A stretch of 64,000 nt of DNA. Origin: Bradyrhizobium jicamae. Lineage in GTDB: Bacteria > Pseudomonadota > Alphaproteobacteria > Rhizobiales > Xanthobacteraceae. The stretch spans positions 118,734 to 182,733 of the forward strand of contig NZ_LLXZ01000191.1 of the NCBI RefSeq assembly GCF_001440395.1, written 5' to 3'. A model generated the notes under the pieces. It was not told the origin of the DNA. It saw only the letters and a list, made by a program, of their open reading frames with translations, and made no database searches. Position numbers and translations under genes: made by a program. Shown here in pieces: positions 35,270 to 44,792 of the stretch (position 1 is its first letter; every line of letters begins with the position of its first letter).

Positions 35270-37543
35270 ATGACGACGTCAGACGAAATTGAGGCCGACA
35301 AACGCCGCGAACAGCCCAGCCTGATCAGGCTGGTGCTGTTCTTCGTGATGCAGGGCGTTGCCGTAATCCTGGTCGGATTTGCGGCATTATTTTTGAGCTT
35401 TGAGCCGGCTTGGTCGACGGAGCGCCTGCAGTCGGCGTTCCTCAAGCCGGGCGACGCCCGCGCCGGCTCGCTGCTGCTGAAGATCGACGAAGGCTATGCC
35501 GATGCTTCGCGGCTCGGCGTCGATGTCGATCTCACCGTATCCGGCCCCACCGTTCGCGCCCGCGTCACGCAGATCTTTCGCAACCCGTCGAAGGACTGGG
35601 TCGAGGCGATCTATGTCTATCCGTTGCCGGCGGGCGGCGCAGTCGACTCGCTGAAGATGGTGATCGGTGATCGCGTCGTGGTCGGCGACATCAAGGAGCG
35701 GCAGCAGGCCAAGATCATCTACGAACAAGCGAAGCAGAGCGGACATAAGGCGGCGCTGACCGAACAGGAACGGCCGAACATCTTCACCAACTCTGTCGCC
35801 AATATCGGCCCCGGCGAAACCATGCTGGTGCAGATCGAGTATCAGGAGCCTGTCGCACAATCCGGCGGCGAATTCTCGCTGCGGGTGCCGATGGTGGTTG
35901 CCCCGCGCTACAATCCGGCGCCCGTCGTGCAGAGCGTCGATTTCAAGCCCGATGGCGGCGGCTGGGGTTCGGCCAAATCCGATCCCGTGCCGGATCGCGA
36001 CCGCATCTCGCCTGAAGTGCTCGACCCCGCCACCAACGCGCCTGTTAATCCGACCCGCATCACCGTGCGGCTGCAGGCCGGCTTCCAGCTCGGGGAGGTC
36101 AGGAGCCACCACCACGCGATCAAGACCGAGAAGCCTGACGCCAGCACGAGCATCATCCGCCTTGCCGAAGGCCCGGTGCCGGCGGATCGCGATTTCGAAC
36201 TGACCTGGAAACCCGCGGCGGAGAAGGCGCCGTCGGTCGGTCTGTTCCGCGAGCATGTCGGCGACAGCGATTACCTGCTGGCGTTCGTCACACCGCCCGC
36301 AGTCGAGCAGGCGCAGCAGAAGCCAATGCCGCGCGAAGTGATCTTCGTGATCGACAATTCCGGCTCGATGGGCGGTGTCTCGATCATCCAGGCCAAGGCC
36401 AGTCTCATCTATGCGCTTGGCCGCCTGCAGCCCGCCGACCGCTTCAACGTGATCCGCTTCGATCACACCATGGATGCGCTGTTTTCTTCAGCAGTGCCGG
36501 CGGACAAGGAGCATATCGGCCGAGCCACCTCTTTCGTCGGCGCGCTGCAGGCCAATGGCGGCACTGAAATGGTGCCGGCGATGCGCGCGGCTTTGTCCGA
36601 CAACAGCGGCGATGCCGGGTACGTCCGCCAGGTCGTGTTCCTGACCGACGGCGCCATCGGCAACGAGCAGCAATTGTTCGAAACCATCAGCGCGCTGCGC
36701 GGCCGCTCGCGCGTCTTCATGGTCGGCATCGGCTCGGCGCCGAATACCCACCTGATGACGCGCGCCGCCGAACTCGGCCGTGGCACCTTCACCCATATCG
36801 GCGCGGTCGAGCAGGTCGAGGAGCGCATGCGCGGGCTGTTCGCCAAGCTGGAGAATCCGGCGGTCACCAATCTGACCGCGAAGTTCTCCGAGGCCACGGC
36901 CGACATTACGCCGGTTGCAATTCCGGATGTCTACCGCGACGAGCCGCTGGTGCTGGCCGCAAAACTCGACAAGCTCGCCGGCTCGGTCGAGATCAAGGGC
37001 CGCATCGGCGATCGCCCCTGGACCGTCATCCTTCCGCTGGCAAATGCGGCCGAAGGCAAGGGCCTGTCAAAACTCTGGGCGCGGCGCAAGATCGCGGATG
37101 CCGAAGTTGCGCGCACCACGCGGCAGGCGAGTCCGGAAGATGCCGACAAGGCCATCCTCGCGCTGGCGCTCGAGCATCAGCTTGTCACGCGGCTGACCAG
37201 CCTGGTCGCCGTCGACAAGACGCCGAGCCGTCCGCAGGGCGAGCCGCTCAAGGTTTCGGAACTGCCGATCAACCTGCCCGCGGGCTGGGACTTTGAAAAG
37301 GTGTTCGGCGAGCGCCCGCGCATTCCCGCAACACCGACAGAGCGGCGTGCCGATACGGAAGAGGCGCGGGTTCAGGTCGCGGCGCTGAAGCGGGTGCAGC
37401 CTGTTGTCACCCAGGCGCCCAACACGGTGACGCTGCCGAAGACGGCAACCGACGCCGAGTTGAAGATGATTGCCGGTGTGATCCTGCTCACTTTCAGCCT
37501 GATCCTGTTGGTGTTCAATCGACGTCAGATGTCACGATGTTGA
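35270..37543 (+). CDS. VIT and vWA domain protein, dedicated sortase substrate
   Basis: 757 aa from ATG 35270 (GGGAGTGA upstream; GTG 35261 also possible). An N-terminal membrane segment (VLFFVMQGVAVILVGFAALF) is followed by a VIT domain (about 45-180, FRNPSKDWVEAIYVYPLPAG), a beta-rich linker, and a vWA domain with a complete MIDAS start (VIFVIDNSGSMGG) near residue 360. The C-terminus is a tripartite sorting signal: LPKTAT, a hydrophobic helix (IAGVILLTFSLILLVF) and NRRQMSRC. This matches the proteobacterial sortase target family. The cognate sortase follows 200 bp downstream. Confidence 0.9.
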   Translation: MTTSDEIEADKRREQPSLIRLVLFFVMQGVAVILVGFAALFLSFEPAWSTERLQSAFLKPGDARAGSLLLKIDEGYADASRLGVDVDLTVSGPTVRARVTQIFRNPSKDWVEAIYVYPLPAGGAVDSLKMVIGDRVVVGDIKERQQAKIIYEQAKQSGHKAALTEQERPNIFTNSVANIGPGETMLVQIEYQEPVAQSGGEFSLRVPMVVAPRYNPAPVVQSVDFKPDGGGWGSAKSDPVPDRDRISPEVLDPATNAPVNPTRITVRLQAGFQLGEVRSHHHAIKTEKPDASTSIIRLAEGPVPADRDFELTWKPAAEKAPSVGLFREHVGDSDYLLAFVTPPAVEQAQQKPMPREVIFVIDNSGSMGGVSIIQAKASLIYALGRLQPADRFNVIRFDHTMDALFSSAVPADKEHIGRATSFVGALQANGGTEMVPAMRAALSDNSGDAGYVRQVVFLTDGAIGNEQQLFETISALRGRSRVFMVGIGSAPNTHLMTRAAELGRGTFTHIGAVEQVEERMRGLFAKLENPAVTNLTAKFSEATADITPVAIPDVYRDEPLVLAAKLDKLAGSVEIKGRIGDRPWTVILPLANAAEGKGLSKLWARRKIADAEVARTTRQASPEDADKAILALALEHQLVTRLTSLVAVDKTPSRPQGEPLKVSELPINLPAGWDFEKVFGERPRIPATPTERRADTEEARVQVAALKRVQPVVTQAPNTVTLPKTATDAELKMIAGVILLTFSLILLVFNRRQMSRC

Positions 37544-37647
37544 CGTCGGCTGAAAGGAGGAGGCCCCCCTACCTTCTCTTTCCAGTGCGCGCGCGGCTCC
37601 GCCCGTCCCCCCAAGGCCGCGCGCGCCCCCTTTTTCTTCCCCACAGA

Positions 37648-37733
37648 CGTCATTGCGAGGAGCGAAGCGACGAAGCAATCCATCTCTCCGCATACGCGGC
37701 CCAATGGATTGCTTCGCTTCGCTCGCAATGACG
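37648..37733. repeat. Palindromic intergenic repeat (CGTCATTGCGAGG...CTCGCAATGACG type), full copy
   Basis: CGTCATTGCGAG...GAAGCAATCCA on the left pairs with TGGATTGCTTCG...CTCGCAATGACG on the right. It sits inside the sortase operon between substrate and sortase genes; the sortase ribosome site GGAGGTG begins at the very edge of the element. The segment 20-49 is a second, partial copy. Confidence 0.85.
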
Positions 37734-37745
37734 GAGGTGCCCACA

Positions 37746-38324
37746 ATGCCCCGCTTTATCCTCCCTCTCCTTCTCGCCATCATCGGCCTGATCCTGTTCG
37801 GCCAGGGCGCCTACATCCACGCCAAGGCGCTGGTTGCACAGGTGCTGCTGGAACGCGCATTCGAGAAAACCATCGCTACCGGGCGCGAAACAAAACCGTG
37901 GTCATGGGCCGACACGTGGCCGGTCGCGCGCATCGAGGTGAAGCGGATCCATGCCAGCACCATCGTGCTCGCAGGCAGCAGCGGCCAGGCGCTCGCCTTC
38001 GGCCCGGGTCATGTCGAACGGACGCCGGATGCCGGCGAACGCGGCGTCGCCGTCTACTCGGCGCATCGCGATACGCATTTCGCTTTCCTGAAGCACGTCG
38101 TCACGGGTGATGAAATCGAGGTGACGCGAAGCGACGGCAAGCGCTTTCGCTACCGGGCCGATGCGACCTCGGTGGTGCGCTTCGATGCTTCCGGCATCGA
38201 TCCGCTCGCGGATGGATATCATCTGGTGCTGTCGACCTGCTGGCCATTCGAGGCGCTGACACCTGGGCCGGAACGCTATCTTGTGCACGCCACCATGATT
38301 GAGTCCGCACTGCAGCCGCACTGA
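37746..38324 (+). CDS. Class GN sortase (proteobacterial dedicated sortase)
   Basis: Membrane-anchored cysteine transpeptidase, 192 aa, that cleaves a C-terminal sorting signal and transfers the substrate to an amine acceptor. An N-terminal membrane helix (ILPLLLAIIGLILFGQGAYI) precedes the sortase beta-barrel. Catalytic residues are all present: His107 in SAHRDTHF, Cys165 in LSTCWPF and Arg177 in GPERYLV. GGAGGTG precedes the ATG. Genetic coupling to the VIT/vWA protein defines its substrate. Sortases are rare in Gram-negatives; the histidine kinase/response regulator pair linked to some such systems is not seen here. Confidence 0.9.
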   Translation: MPRFILPLLLAIIGLILFGQGAYIHAKALVAQVLLERAFEKTIATGRETKPWSWADTWPVARIEVKRIHASTIVLAGSSGQALAFGPGHVERTPDAGERGVAVYSAHRDTHFAFLKHVVTGDEIEVTRSDGKRFRYRADATSVVRFDASGIDPLADGYHLVLSTCWPFEALTPGPERYLVHATMIESALQPH

Positions 38325-38400
38325 ATTCTCCGCCAGCCGGGATATCGTGCGCGGCGCGAATGGCGCTGCGCGCGCAACGCGTGTTGCCACCCCTGCCAAG

Positions 38401-38428
38401 TCTCAATAAAAAGGTCTCAATAAAAAGG
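38401..38428. repeat. Perfect tandem duplication of a 14-bp unit
   Basis: TCTCAATAAAAAGG occurs twice head to tail in the leader of the acyl-CoA synthetase (NDP-forming) gene, about 80 bp before its start. The A-rich tract is unusual for this GC-rich region and may be a replication-slippage duplication or part of an upstream promoter element. Confidence 0.75.
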
Positions 38429-38509
38429 TCGCAATCATAAGAGGTCATGGCGCAGCGTTCGCCGACGAACGTCGACGGCCAAAGAAACAACAAAGTTTAA
38501 GGGATATCC

Positions 38510-40729
38510 ATGGACGCTCAGGCAAGCACCGCGCATCACGCCGAACAATGGTCGCCCTCGCCTGACGCCAGCGACCTCGTCAAGAGCATCCATGCGATGC
38601 TGCACCCGCGCAATATCGTGCTGGTCGGCGCCACCGACAAGCCCGGCAACTATGCCGAGCGCATCTGGAACAATCTGATCAAGTACAAATACGAAGGCGG
38701 GTTGTTTCCGGTCAACGCCAAGCGCGAAACCATCTGGGGCGTGCCCTGCTACAAGGATTTTGCGAGCCTCCCCGAAAAGCCCGATCATGTGCTGGTGCTG
38801 GTGCCGGCGCGTTTTGCCGTGCAGGTGATCCGTGACGCCGCGGCGGCCGGCGCGCGCTCCGCCACCATCGTCACCTCGGGCTTCAGCGAGTTGCAGGACG
38901 AGGAAAGCCAGCGTCTTGCGGTGGAGCTGAAGCAGGCCGTGAAAGAGACCGGCCTTGCCGTCACCGGCCCGAACTGCCTCGGCAATTTGAGCGCGGGCGA
39001 AAAGCTGTTCACCAATATCGACGACCGCATCGTCACCATGGAAGCGGGTCCCGTGGCGATCGTCGGGCAATCCGGCGCGATCGTGATGGCGATCCGCCAG
39101 ACGCTGGAAGATCGCGGCGTCGGCGTCGGCTACATGGTGACGACCGGCAACGAGACCGGGCTCGAAACGCCCGACCTGATGGCCTATTTCGCCGCCGATC
39201 CCTCGATCCGCGTCATCGTCGTCTATCTGGAAGGCGTGCGGAACACGAAAGTGTTCCGCGAGGCCTGCAAGGCCGCGCGCGCTGCAGGCAAGCCGGTGAT
39301 CGCGCTCAAGCTCGGCGCCTCCGAAGGTGGCCGCGCCGCCGCGATGGCGCATACCGGCGCGCTCGCCGGCTCGATCGAAACCTTTGACGCGATCTCGACC
39401 CGCGAGGGTGTGATCCGCGTCCGCGGATTGGACGAACTGATCGAGACCACCGAGTGTTTCGTCCATGCCGATCCGCCCAAGGGCAACCGTCTCGCGGCCG
39501 TGTCGCTGTCCGGCGGCAAGCGCGGCCTCTTGATCGACGCGTTCTATTCGGCCGGCATGAACTTCGCGCCGCTCAGCGCGAATGCGACAGCCCAACTGGC
39601 GCAGATGCTCGGCCCCGGCAGCATCGTCGGCAATCCGCTCGATGCCGGCTTTGCCGCCGTCGTCGATCCTTCCGTCTACATGAAGTCGATCAAGATCATG
39701 ATCGACGATCCCGACACCGACATCGTCATCATCGACGCCGAACTGCCCAAGGCGCCACATGAACTGCGCGAGCGCAATCTGCGGATCGTCAACGAGATGG
39801 CGGGCGATGCCAACAAGCCCGTGGTCTATATCAGCGCGATGTCGATCGGCTTCACCGAGTTCACCAAGGCGCTGCGCAAGTCATTGCCGAACATCGCGGT
39901 CATGCAGGGCCTCGACCGCGCTGTCGGTGCGATCAAATCGCTGATCGAGTATTCCTCGCTGCGCAAGGAAGTGCCCGACATCGTGTCGAGCTCGAAGGCT
40001 TCCGCGCGCGCGATGCTGGAGAAGACGCTCAAGGCCGCGGGCGGCGCCGCGGCGCTGGACGAGGTCGCGTCGAAGAAGCTGCTCAAGGCTTACGGTATCC
40101 CGGTCTCCAAGGAAGAGATCGCTCAGACGGCGCCAGAGGCGGTGAAGATCGCCAAGAAGATCGGCTTTCCCGTCGTCGCAAAGGTCGTCAGCGCCGACAT
40201 CCTGCACAAATCGGACATCGGCGGCGTGGTCTTGAACCTCAACAGCCCGGCCGAGGTGAAGAAGGCGTTCAACGACATCACCGCACGGGTGAAGAAGATC
40301 AAGAGCAAGCCGAAGCTCGAAGGCATTCTGATCGCGCAGCAGGTCAAGGCCGACCTCGAGCTCGTGGTCGGCGCCTCGCTCGACGCCGAGATGGGGCCGG
40401 TGGTGTTGTTCGGCACCGGCGGCGTCGATATCGAACTGCTGAAGGACGTCGCGCTTGCCGGCGCGCCGCTGGACGAGGCCGAGGCGAAGCAGTTGATCGC
40501 CAAGACCAAGGCCGGCGTGAAGATGAAGGGCTATCGCGGCAAGCCGGCGCTGCACGAGGCTTCCGCCGTGAAGGCGTTGGTCGGCCTGTCCAATCTGATG
40601 GCGGATGCCGACACCCGCATCGCCTCGATCGATGTGAATCCATTTTTGATCAACAGCAAGCTCGGCGTCGCCGTCGACGGCCTGATCGTGCTCAACAACG
40701 CCGCCGCGAACAAGGCGGCGGGGCATTAG
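38510..40729 (+). CDS. NDP-forming acyl-CoA synthetase / acetate-CoA ligase family protein
   Basis: 739 aa fused alpha-beta enzyme. Order: CoA-binding Rossmann domain (about 25-150, MLHPRNIVLVGATDKPGNYA), succinyl-CoA-ligase-like domains (about 165-480) with the phosphohistidine candidate in MAHTGALAGS, and a C-terminal ATP-grasp domain (about 510-735, IGFPVVAKVVSADILHKSD, GVVLNL). Such enzymes interconvert acyl-CoA plus NDP and acid plus NTP; related proteins are also protein acetyltransferases, but no GNAT domain is seen. AAGGGAT lies upstream. Single-gene transcript ending at a strong palindrome. Confidence 0.88.
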   Translation: MDAQASTAHHAEQWSPSPDASDLVKSIHAMLHPRNIVLVGATDKPGNYAERIWNNLIKYKYEGGLFPVNAKRETIWGVPCYKDFASLPEKPDHVLVLVPARFAVQVIRDAAAAGARSATIVTSGFSELQDEESQRLAVELKQAVKETGLAVTGPNCLGNLSAGEKLFTNIDDRIVTMEAGPVAIVGQSGAIVMAIRQTLEDRGVGVGYMVTTGNETGLETPDLMAYFAADPSIRVIVVYLEGVRNTKVFREACKAARAAGKPVIALKLGASEGGRAAAMAHTGALAGSIETFDAISTREGVIRVRGLDELIETTECFVHADPPKGNRLAAVSLSGGKRGLLIDAFYSAGMNFAPLSANATAQLAQMLGPGSIVGNPLDAGFAAVVDPSVYMKSIKIMIDDPDTDIVIIDAELPKAPHELRERNLRIVNEMAGDANKPVVYISAMSIGFTEFTKALRKSLPNIAVMQGLDRAVGAIKSLIEYSSLRKEVPDIVSSSKASARAMLEKTLKAAGGAAALDEVASKKLLKAYGIPVSKEEIAQTAPEAVKIAKKIGFPVVAKVVSADILHKSDIGGVVLNLNSPAEVKKAFNDITARVKKIKSKPKLEGILIAQQVKADLELVVGASLDAEMGPVVLFGTGGVDIELLKDVALAGAPLDEAEAKQLIAKTKAGVKMKGYRGKPALHEASAVKALVGLSNLMADADTRIASIDVNPFLINSKLGVAVDGLIVLNNAAANKAAGH

Positions 40730-40738
40730 GCCCGAAAG

Positions 40739-40834
40739 CCGTAGGGTGGGCAAAGCGAAGCGTGCCCACCATTCAGTACATCGACTTGGAAAGATGGTGG
40801 GCACGGCGCTAACGCGCCTTTGCCCACCCTACGG
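40739..40834. repeat. Nested double inverted repeat (CCGTAGGGTGGGCAAAG family), between convergent genes
   Basis: Perfect 17-bp outer arms CCGTAGGGTGGGCAAAG (40739-40755) and CTTTGCCCACCCTACGG (40818-40834), and perfect 12-bp inner arms CGTGCCCACCAT (40761-40772) and ATGGTGGGCACG (40794-40805). The element fills the gap between two convergent genes, so it could serve as a two-way terminator. Same architecture as 6109-6217. Confidence 0.9.
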
Positions 40835-40846
40835 CACCGCGCAAGC

Positions 40847-41608
40847 TTACAACCCCGCGCCCCACTTCTGCGCCGCCTGCAGTACCCAGTCGCGATAGAG
40901 CGTCAGCGGCGTGACGCCGGTCATGCCGCCGCAGCCTGCGTTTCCGTTCGGCCCGGTCGACCAGCTCACGACGCCCACAATCACAGGGCCGCCTTGCTTG
41001 TCCTCGAAGACCGGCGCCCCTGAATCTCCCGTGCAGGCGCCGAGCCCGTCGCGCATGCCCTGCCCCACGGGATCGACCAGCCTGATCTGCAACGTCCCCG
41101 GCCTGCCCGTTGCAACCAGGCCGGCGACGCGGATGGTGCCGCCGCTCTTGCCGTCGCCGCGCACCGTCACGCCGATGCCTGCGATGGTGAAACGGCTGCC
41201 AACATTGATCGGGATATCAGGCAATCCGAGCACGGCCGGCGTCTTGCCCTTGGGCGGCACGGCCAGTTGCAGCAACGCGACATCCGCCGTCGCGCGATGA
41301 CCCGACATCGCCTGCATGTTGAAGCCGGGATGAATCGCAATGCTCTTCACATCCTGCAGCGTCGGCTGCCGGTCGGCGCCATATTCGACGATCTTGTAGT
41401 CCGCGCCTGAAGGCACGCAGTGCGCCGCGGTCAGCACCAGCTTCGGCGCGATCAACGCCCCGGTGCAGAAATTGCCGCGCGAACCGACGATGGTAATGAC
41501 CGAGCGGGCCACGCCTTCCGTCGACGGCGCACCGCCGCCTACAATGGCGTGCGCGGGAACGGAGAGCAGTAGCGCGAGGGCGGCGATCATGAGCGGCGGG
41601 ATCTTCAT
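40847..41608 (-). CDS. Secreted trypsin-like serine protease (S1 family)
   Basis: 253 aa from ATG 41608; an in-frame ATG at 41674 adds 22 residues ahead of the signal peptide. The signal peptide (KIPPLMIAALALLLSVPAHA) should be cut directly before IVGGG, the activated N-terminus of chymotrypsin-fold enzymes, so no zymogen peptide exists. The triad is intact: His63 (TAAHC), Asp109 (TADVALL) and Ser196 (GDSGAP). Several Cys could form disulfides in the periplasm. No inhibitor gene is seen beside it. Confidence 0.88.
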   Translation of the reverse strand: MKIPPLMIAALALLLSVPAHAIVGGGAPSTEGVARSVITIVGSRGNFCTGALIAPKLVLTAAHCVPSGADYKIVEYGADRQPTLQDVKSIAIHPGFNMQAMSGHRATADVALLQLAVPPKGKTPAVLGLPDIPINVGSRFTIAGIGVTVRGDGKSGGTIRVAGLVATGRPGTLQIRLVDPVGQGMRDGLGACTGDSGAPVFEDKQGGPVIVGVVSWSTGPNGNAGCGGMTGVTPLTLYRDWVLQAAQKWGAGL

Positions 41609-41716
41609 CGCTGCAGCAATAGCCTTTGGCGCGCATATCGCCAAGCGCCGGATCGGGCTGGTTCTGTGGGGCATTCCGTGTTAGCCGCTCCGCAAAGATA
41701 CTTTTTCAGGCGGGGA

Positions 41717-42352
41717 ATGATGATCGAGGCAGTGATCTGGGATTTCGGCGGCGTGCTGACCACCTCGCCCTTCGAGGCCTTTGCGCGGTACGAGACCGAG
41801 CGCGGGCTGCCGGCCGACATCATCCGGCGCACCAACGCCGCCAATCACCTGGAGAACGCCTGGGCGAAATTCGAGCGCGCCGAAGTCGACATCGAAGCCT
41901 TTGACGAATTGTTTGCAGCCGAGTCGCTGGCGCTCGGCGCGGCGGTTCGCGGCAAGGACGTGCTGCCGCTGCTGTCGGGCGATCTGCGGCCGGAAATGGT
42001 CGAAGCGCTCAAGCGCGTGAAGGCAAGGTTCAAGACCGGCTGCATCACCAACAACCTTCCCGCCAACGCCATCGGCAGCCACAGCGGCCGCTCGCTGTAT
42101 ATCGCAGAAGTGATGGTGCTGTTCGACCATGTCATCGAGTCCGCAAAGATCGGGCTCCGGAAGCCCGATCCGCGCATCTACCGGATGATGGTCGAAACGC
42201 TGAAGGTCGATCCCAAAAACTGCGTCTATCTGGACGATCTCGGCATCAACCTGAAACCGGCGCGCGAGATGGGCATGACGACGATCAAGGTGGTCAGTGC
42301 GGCGCAGGCGATCGGGGAGCTTGAGGCGGCCACCGGACTGGCATTGCGCTAG
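41717..42352 (+). CDS. HAD-superfamily hydrolase (epoxide-hydrolase N-domain-like phosphatase)
   Basis: 211 aa. Tandem ATGs at 41717 and 41720 follow AGGCGGGG. HAD motif I is VIWDFGGVLTTSP (nucleophile Asp, with Gly in place of the usual second Asp), motif II Thr/Asn lies in TGCITNNLP, the motif III Lys is in IGLRKPDPRIY and motif IV acids are in CVYLDDLGINLKPA. This set resembles the phosphatase half of soluble epoxide hydrolase and the ACAD10 HAD domain. The substrate is unknown. It reads toward the MoxR gene, 109 bp away. Confidence 0.88.
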   Translation: MMIEAVIWDFGGVLTTSPFEAFARYETERGLPADIIRRTNAANHLENAWAKFERAEVDIEAFDELFAAESLALGAAVRGKDVLPLLSGDLRPEMVEALKRVKARFKTGCITNNLPANAIGSHSGRSLYIAEVMVLFDHVIESAKIGLRKPDPRIYRMMVETLKVDPKNCVYLDDLGINLKPAREMGMTTIKVVSAAQAIGELEAATGLALR

Positions 42353-42461
42353 GCGGAAAATACCGGAACTTGCGCCCTCCTTATGCCCAAACGGCGCTTG
42401 TCCTTTGCCCGCAACAGGGGCAGAACATTCTGAAATCCATCGAATTCGGAGTTGAAAACCC

Positions 42462-43409
42462 GTGGCTGACACCAGGCCCACCGCCTCGATCGAGGCCGTG
42501 GAAAGCGGCCTCGCCGCACAGGGCTATATTGCGAGCCGCCAGATCGCGACCGCGGTCTATCTGGCGCAGCAGATCGAAAAACCCATCCTGGTCGAAGGGC
42601 CCGCCGGCGTCGGCAAGACCGAACTGGCGAAAGCGATCGCTGCCTGGCGCGGCATGAAGATGATCCGCCTGCAATGCTACGAGGGGCTCGACGAAGCCAA
42701 GGCGCTCTATGAGTGGAAATACGCAAAACAGCTTCTGTACACGCAGATCCTGAAGGACAAGCTCGGCGAAGTGCTCGGCGGCGCGCCGACGTTGGAAGCG
42801 GCGCTGAACCAGCTTCATGATTTCGGCGACGTGTTCTTTTCCAAGGAATTCGTCGAGCCGCGGCCGCTGCTGCAGGCGCTGGAACAACCCGCCGGCTGCG
42901 TGCTGCTGGTCGACGAAATCGACAAGTCGGACGCCGAGTTTGAATCCTTGCTGCTGGAAATTCTCAGCGATTTCCAGGTGACGATCCCGGAACTCGGAAC
43001 CGTGGTCGCGGTATCGCCACCGACCGTGATCCTGACCTCGAACAGCGAACGCGATCTCGGCGACGCGCTGAAGCGGCGCTGCCTGCATCTGCACATCGGC
43101 TTCCCCGAACAGAAGCTCGAAGAGCGGATCGTCGAAAGCCGCGTGCCCGGGATTTCGCAGACATTGCGCCGGCAGATGGTGGGCTTCATCAACGAAGTCC
43201 GCACGCTGGACCTCAAGAAGCTGCCGTCGGTCAGCGAAACCATCGACTGGGCGCGCGTGCTGGTGTTGCTGCAGGCGCCCGAGCTCGGCCACGAGGTGGT
43301 CAAGGACACGCTCAACGTTCTCCTGAAATACGAGGCGGATATCGAGGCCACCATGCCTCAGGTCTCCACCTTCATCGCCAAGGCCTCGCGGCAAGGCGTC
43401 TTCGGGTGA
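42462..43409 (+). CDS. MoxR-family AAA+ ATPase (CoxD-like)
   Basis: 315 aa AAA+ chaperone-like ATPase. Walker A GPAGVGKT at 46-53, Walker B VLLVDEID near 146, sensor 1 in VILTSNSERDLGD and an arginine-finger region in LKRRCLHLHI. MoxR proteins pair with a vWA protein and insert metal cofactors or remodel partner complexes (for CO dehydrogenase, CoxD with CoxE). Here the vWA partner follows after 7 bp, but no CO dehydrogenase or other metalloenzyme gene is close. GTG start with GGAG upstream. Confidence 0.9.
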   Translation: MADTRPTASIEAVESGLAAQGYIASRQIATAVYLAQQIEKPILVEGPAGVGKTELAKAIAAWRGMKMIRLQCYEGLDEAKALYEWKYAKQLLYTQILKDKLGEVLGGAPTLEAALNQLHDFGDVFFSKEFVEPRPLLQALEQPAGCVLLVDEIDKSDAEFESLLLEILSDFQVTIPELGTVVAVSPPTVILTSNSERDLGDALKRRCLHLHIGFPEQKLEERIVESRVPGISQTLRRQMVGFINEVRTLDLKKLPSVSETIDWARVLVLLQAPELGHEVVKDTLNVLLKYEADIEATMPQVSTFIAKASRQGVFG

Positions 43410-43416
43410 GGCGCGA

Positions 43417-44792
43417 ATGAGGGAGAACCTGCATCGGTTCTTTCGTGCGGCGCGGGGCGCAGGCGTCAGGCTCTCGCCGGCCGAAAGCATCGATGCGATG
43501 CGGGCCGTCTCCAAGGTCGGCTTTGCCGACCGCGCCATCCTGCGCGACACATTTCTGCTGACGCTCGCCAAGACGCAGGACGAGAAGAAGGCGCTCGGCG
43601 ATTGCTTTGATCTGTTCTTCGATCAGCCCGAACCGGAATCGCCGCCTGAAGATGGCAAGGCGGAAGAGCAGGATACGCAAGGATCCAGCGCAGCATCCGA
43701 TTCACCCGGCGAGACAGGCGGCGGTGACGAGCAGCCCGAAGGACTCGGCCAGCTCGCGCAGATGCTGCTGGCGCAGGACCGTAACCAGATTTCCGCGGCA
43801 ATAGCCACTGCGGCGAGCGCGGCCTCGCTGTCCGATATCCGCTATTTCACCCAGCGCGGCATCTTCTCTGGGCGTATCCTCGACCAGATGGGCCTCCAGC
43901 GGCTGCGCGACGATCTCGACAATCTCACGGCGACCAATCCGGCACTGGCGGAACGGCTGACCAACGCGCTGGACGGGCTGCGCGGCACCGTGCGCGACAC
44001 CGTTTCGCAGGCCTTGATGCTGTATGGGCGCGAGGAAGCGGAAAATTTGCGCAACGAGATCCTGCGCAATGCGCCGCTGTCGCGGATCGAGCCGCGGCAG
44101 GTCGAGCAGATGCGGCATCTGATCCGCCAGATCGCGCGCCGCCTGCGCGAGCGCTACTCCAAGCCGCGCAAGCGCCAGCGCCGCGGCCATCTCGACGTTC
44201 GCCGCACCATCCGCCGCAACGCCGCCTGGGGCGGCGTGCCGTTCCTCACCGCCTGGAAGCGGCGGCACCGCGACAAGCCGAAAATCGTAGCCCTCTGCGA
44301 CGTCTCGGGATCGGTGGCGCGGGTTTCCGATTTCTTCCTGCTCCTGATCCACAGCCTGCACGAGGTCGTGGACGATGTCCGCTCGTTCGCCTTTTCGGGC
44401 CATCTGATCGAAGTGAGCGACATCCTGGAATCCAAATCGCCGGAAGAGGCGATGGCCGAGATCATGTCCAAGGTCGGCTTCGGCTCCTCCGATTACGGCA
44501 GCTCGCTCGACGACTTCGAACACGGCTGGATGAACGCGATCACGCCGCAGACCACCGTGATCGTACTCGGCGACGCCCGCAGCAACAACCTCGATCCACG
44601 CGCGGATATCCTTCGTCGCATTGCCGAGCGATCGAAGCGGCTGGTATGGCTCAACCCGGAGGGCCGCATGGCCTGGGGCTGGGGCGATTCCGAAATGCCG
44701 CGCTATTCGACCTTCTGCACCGTGGTGCGCCAATGCGCGACTGCGAAACAGCTCGAACGCGCGGTATCCGATATCGTGGCGAGCTATCAGTA

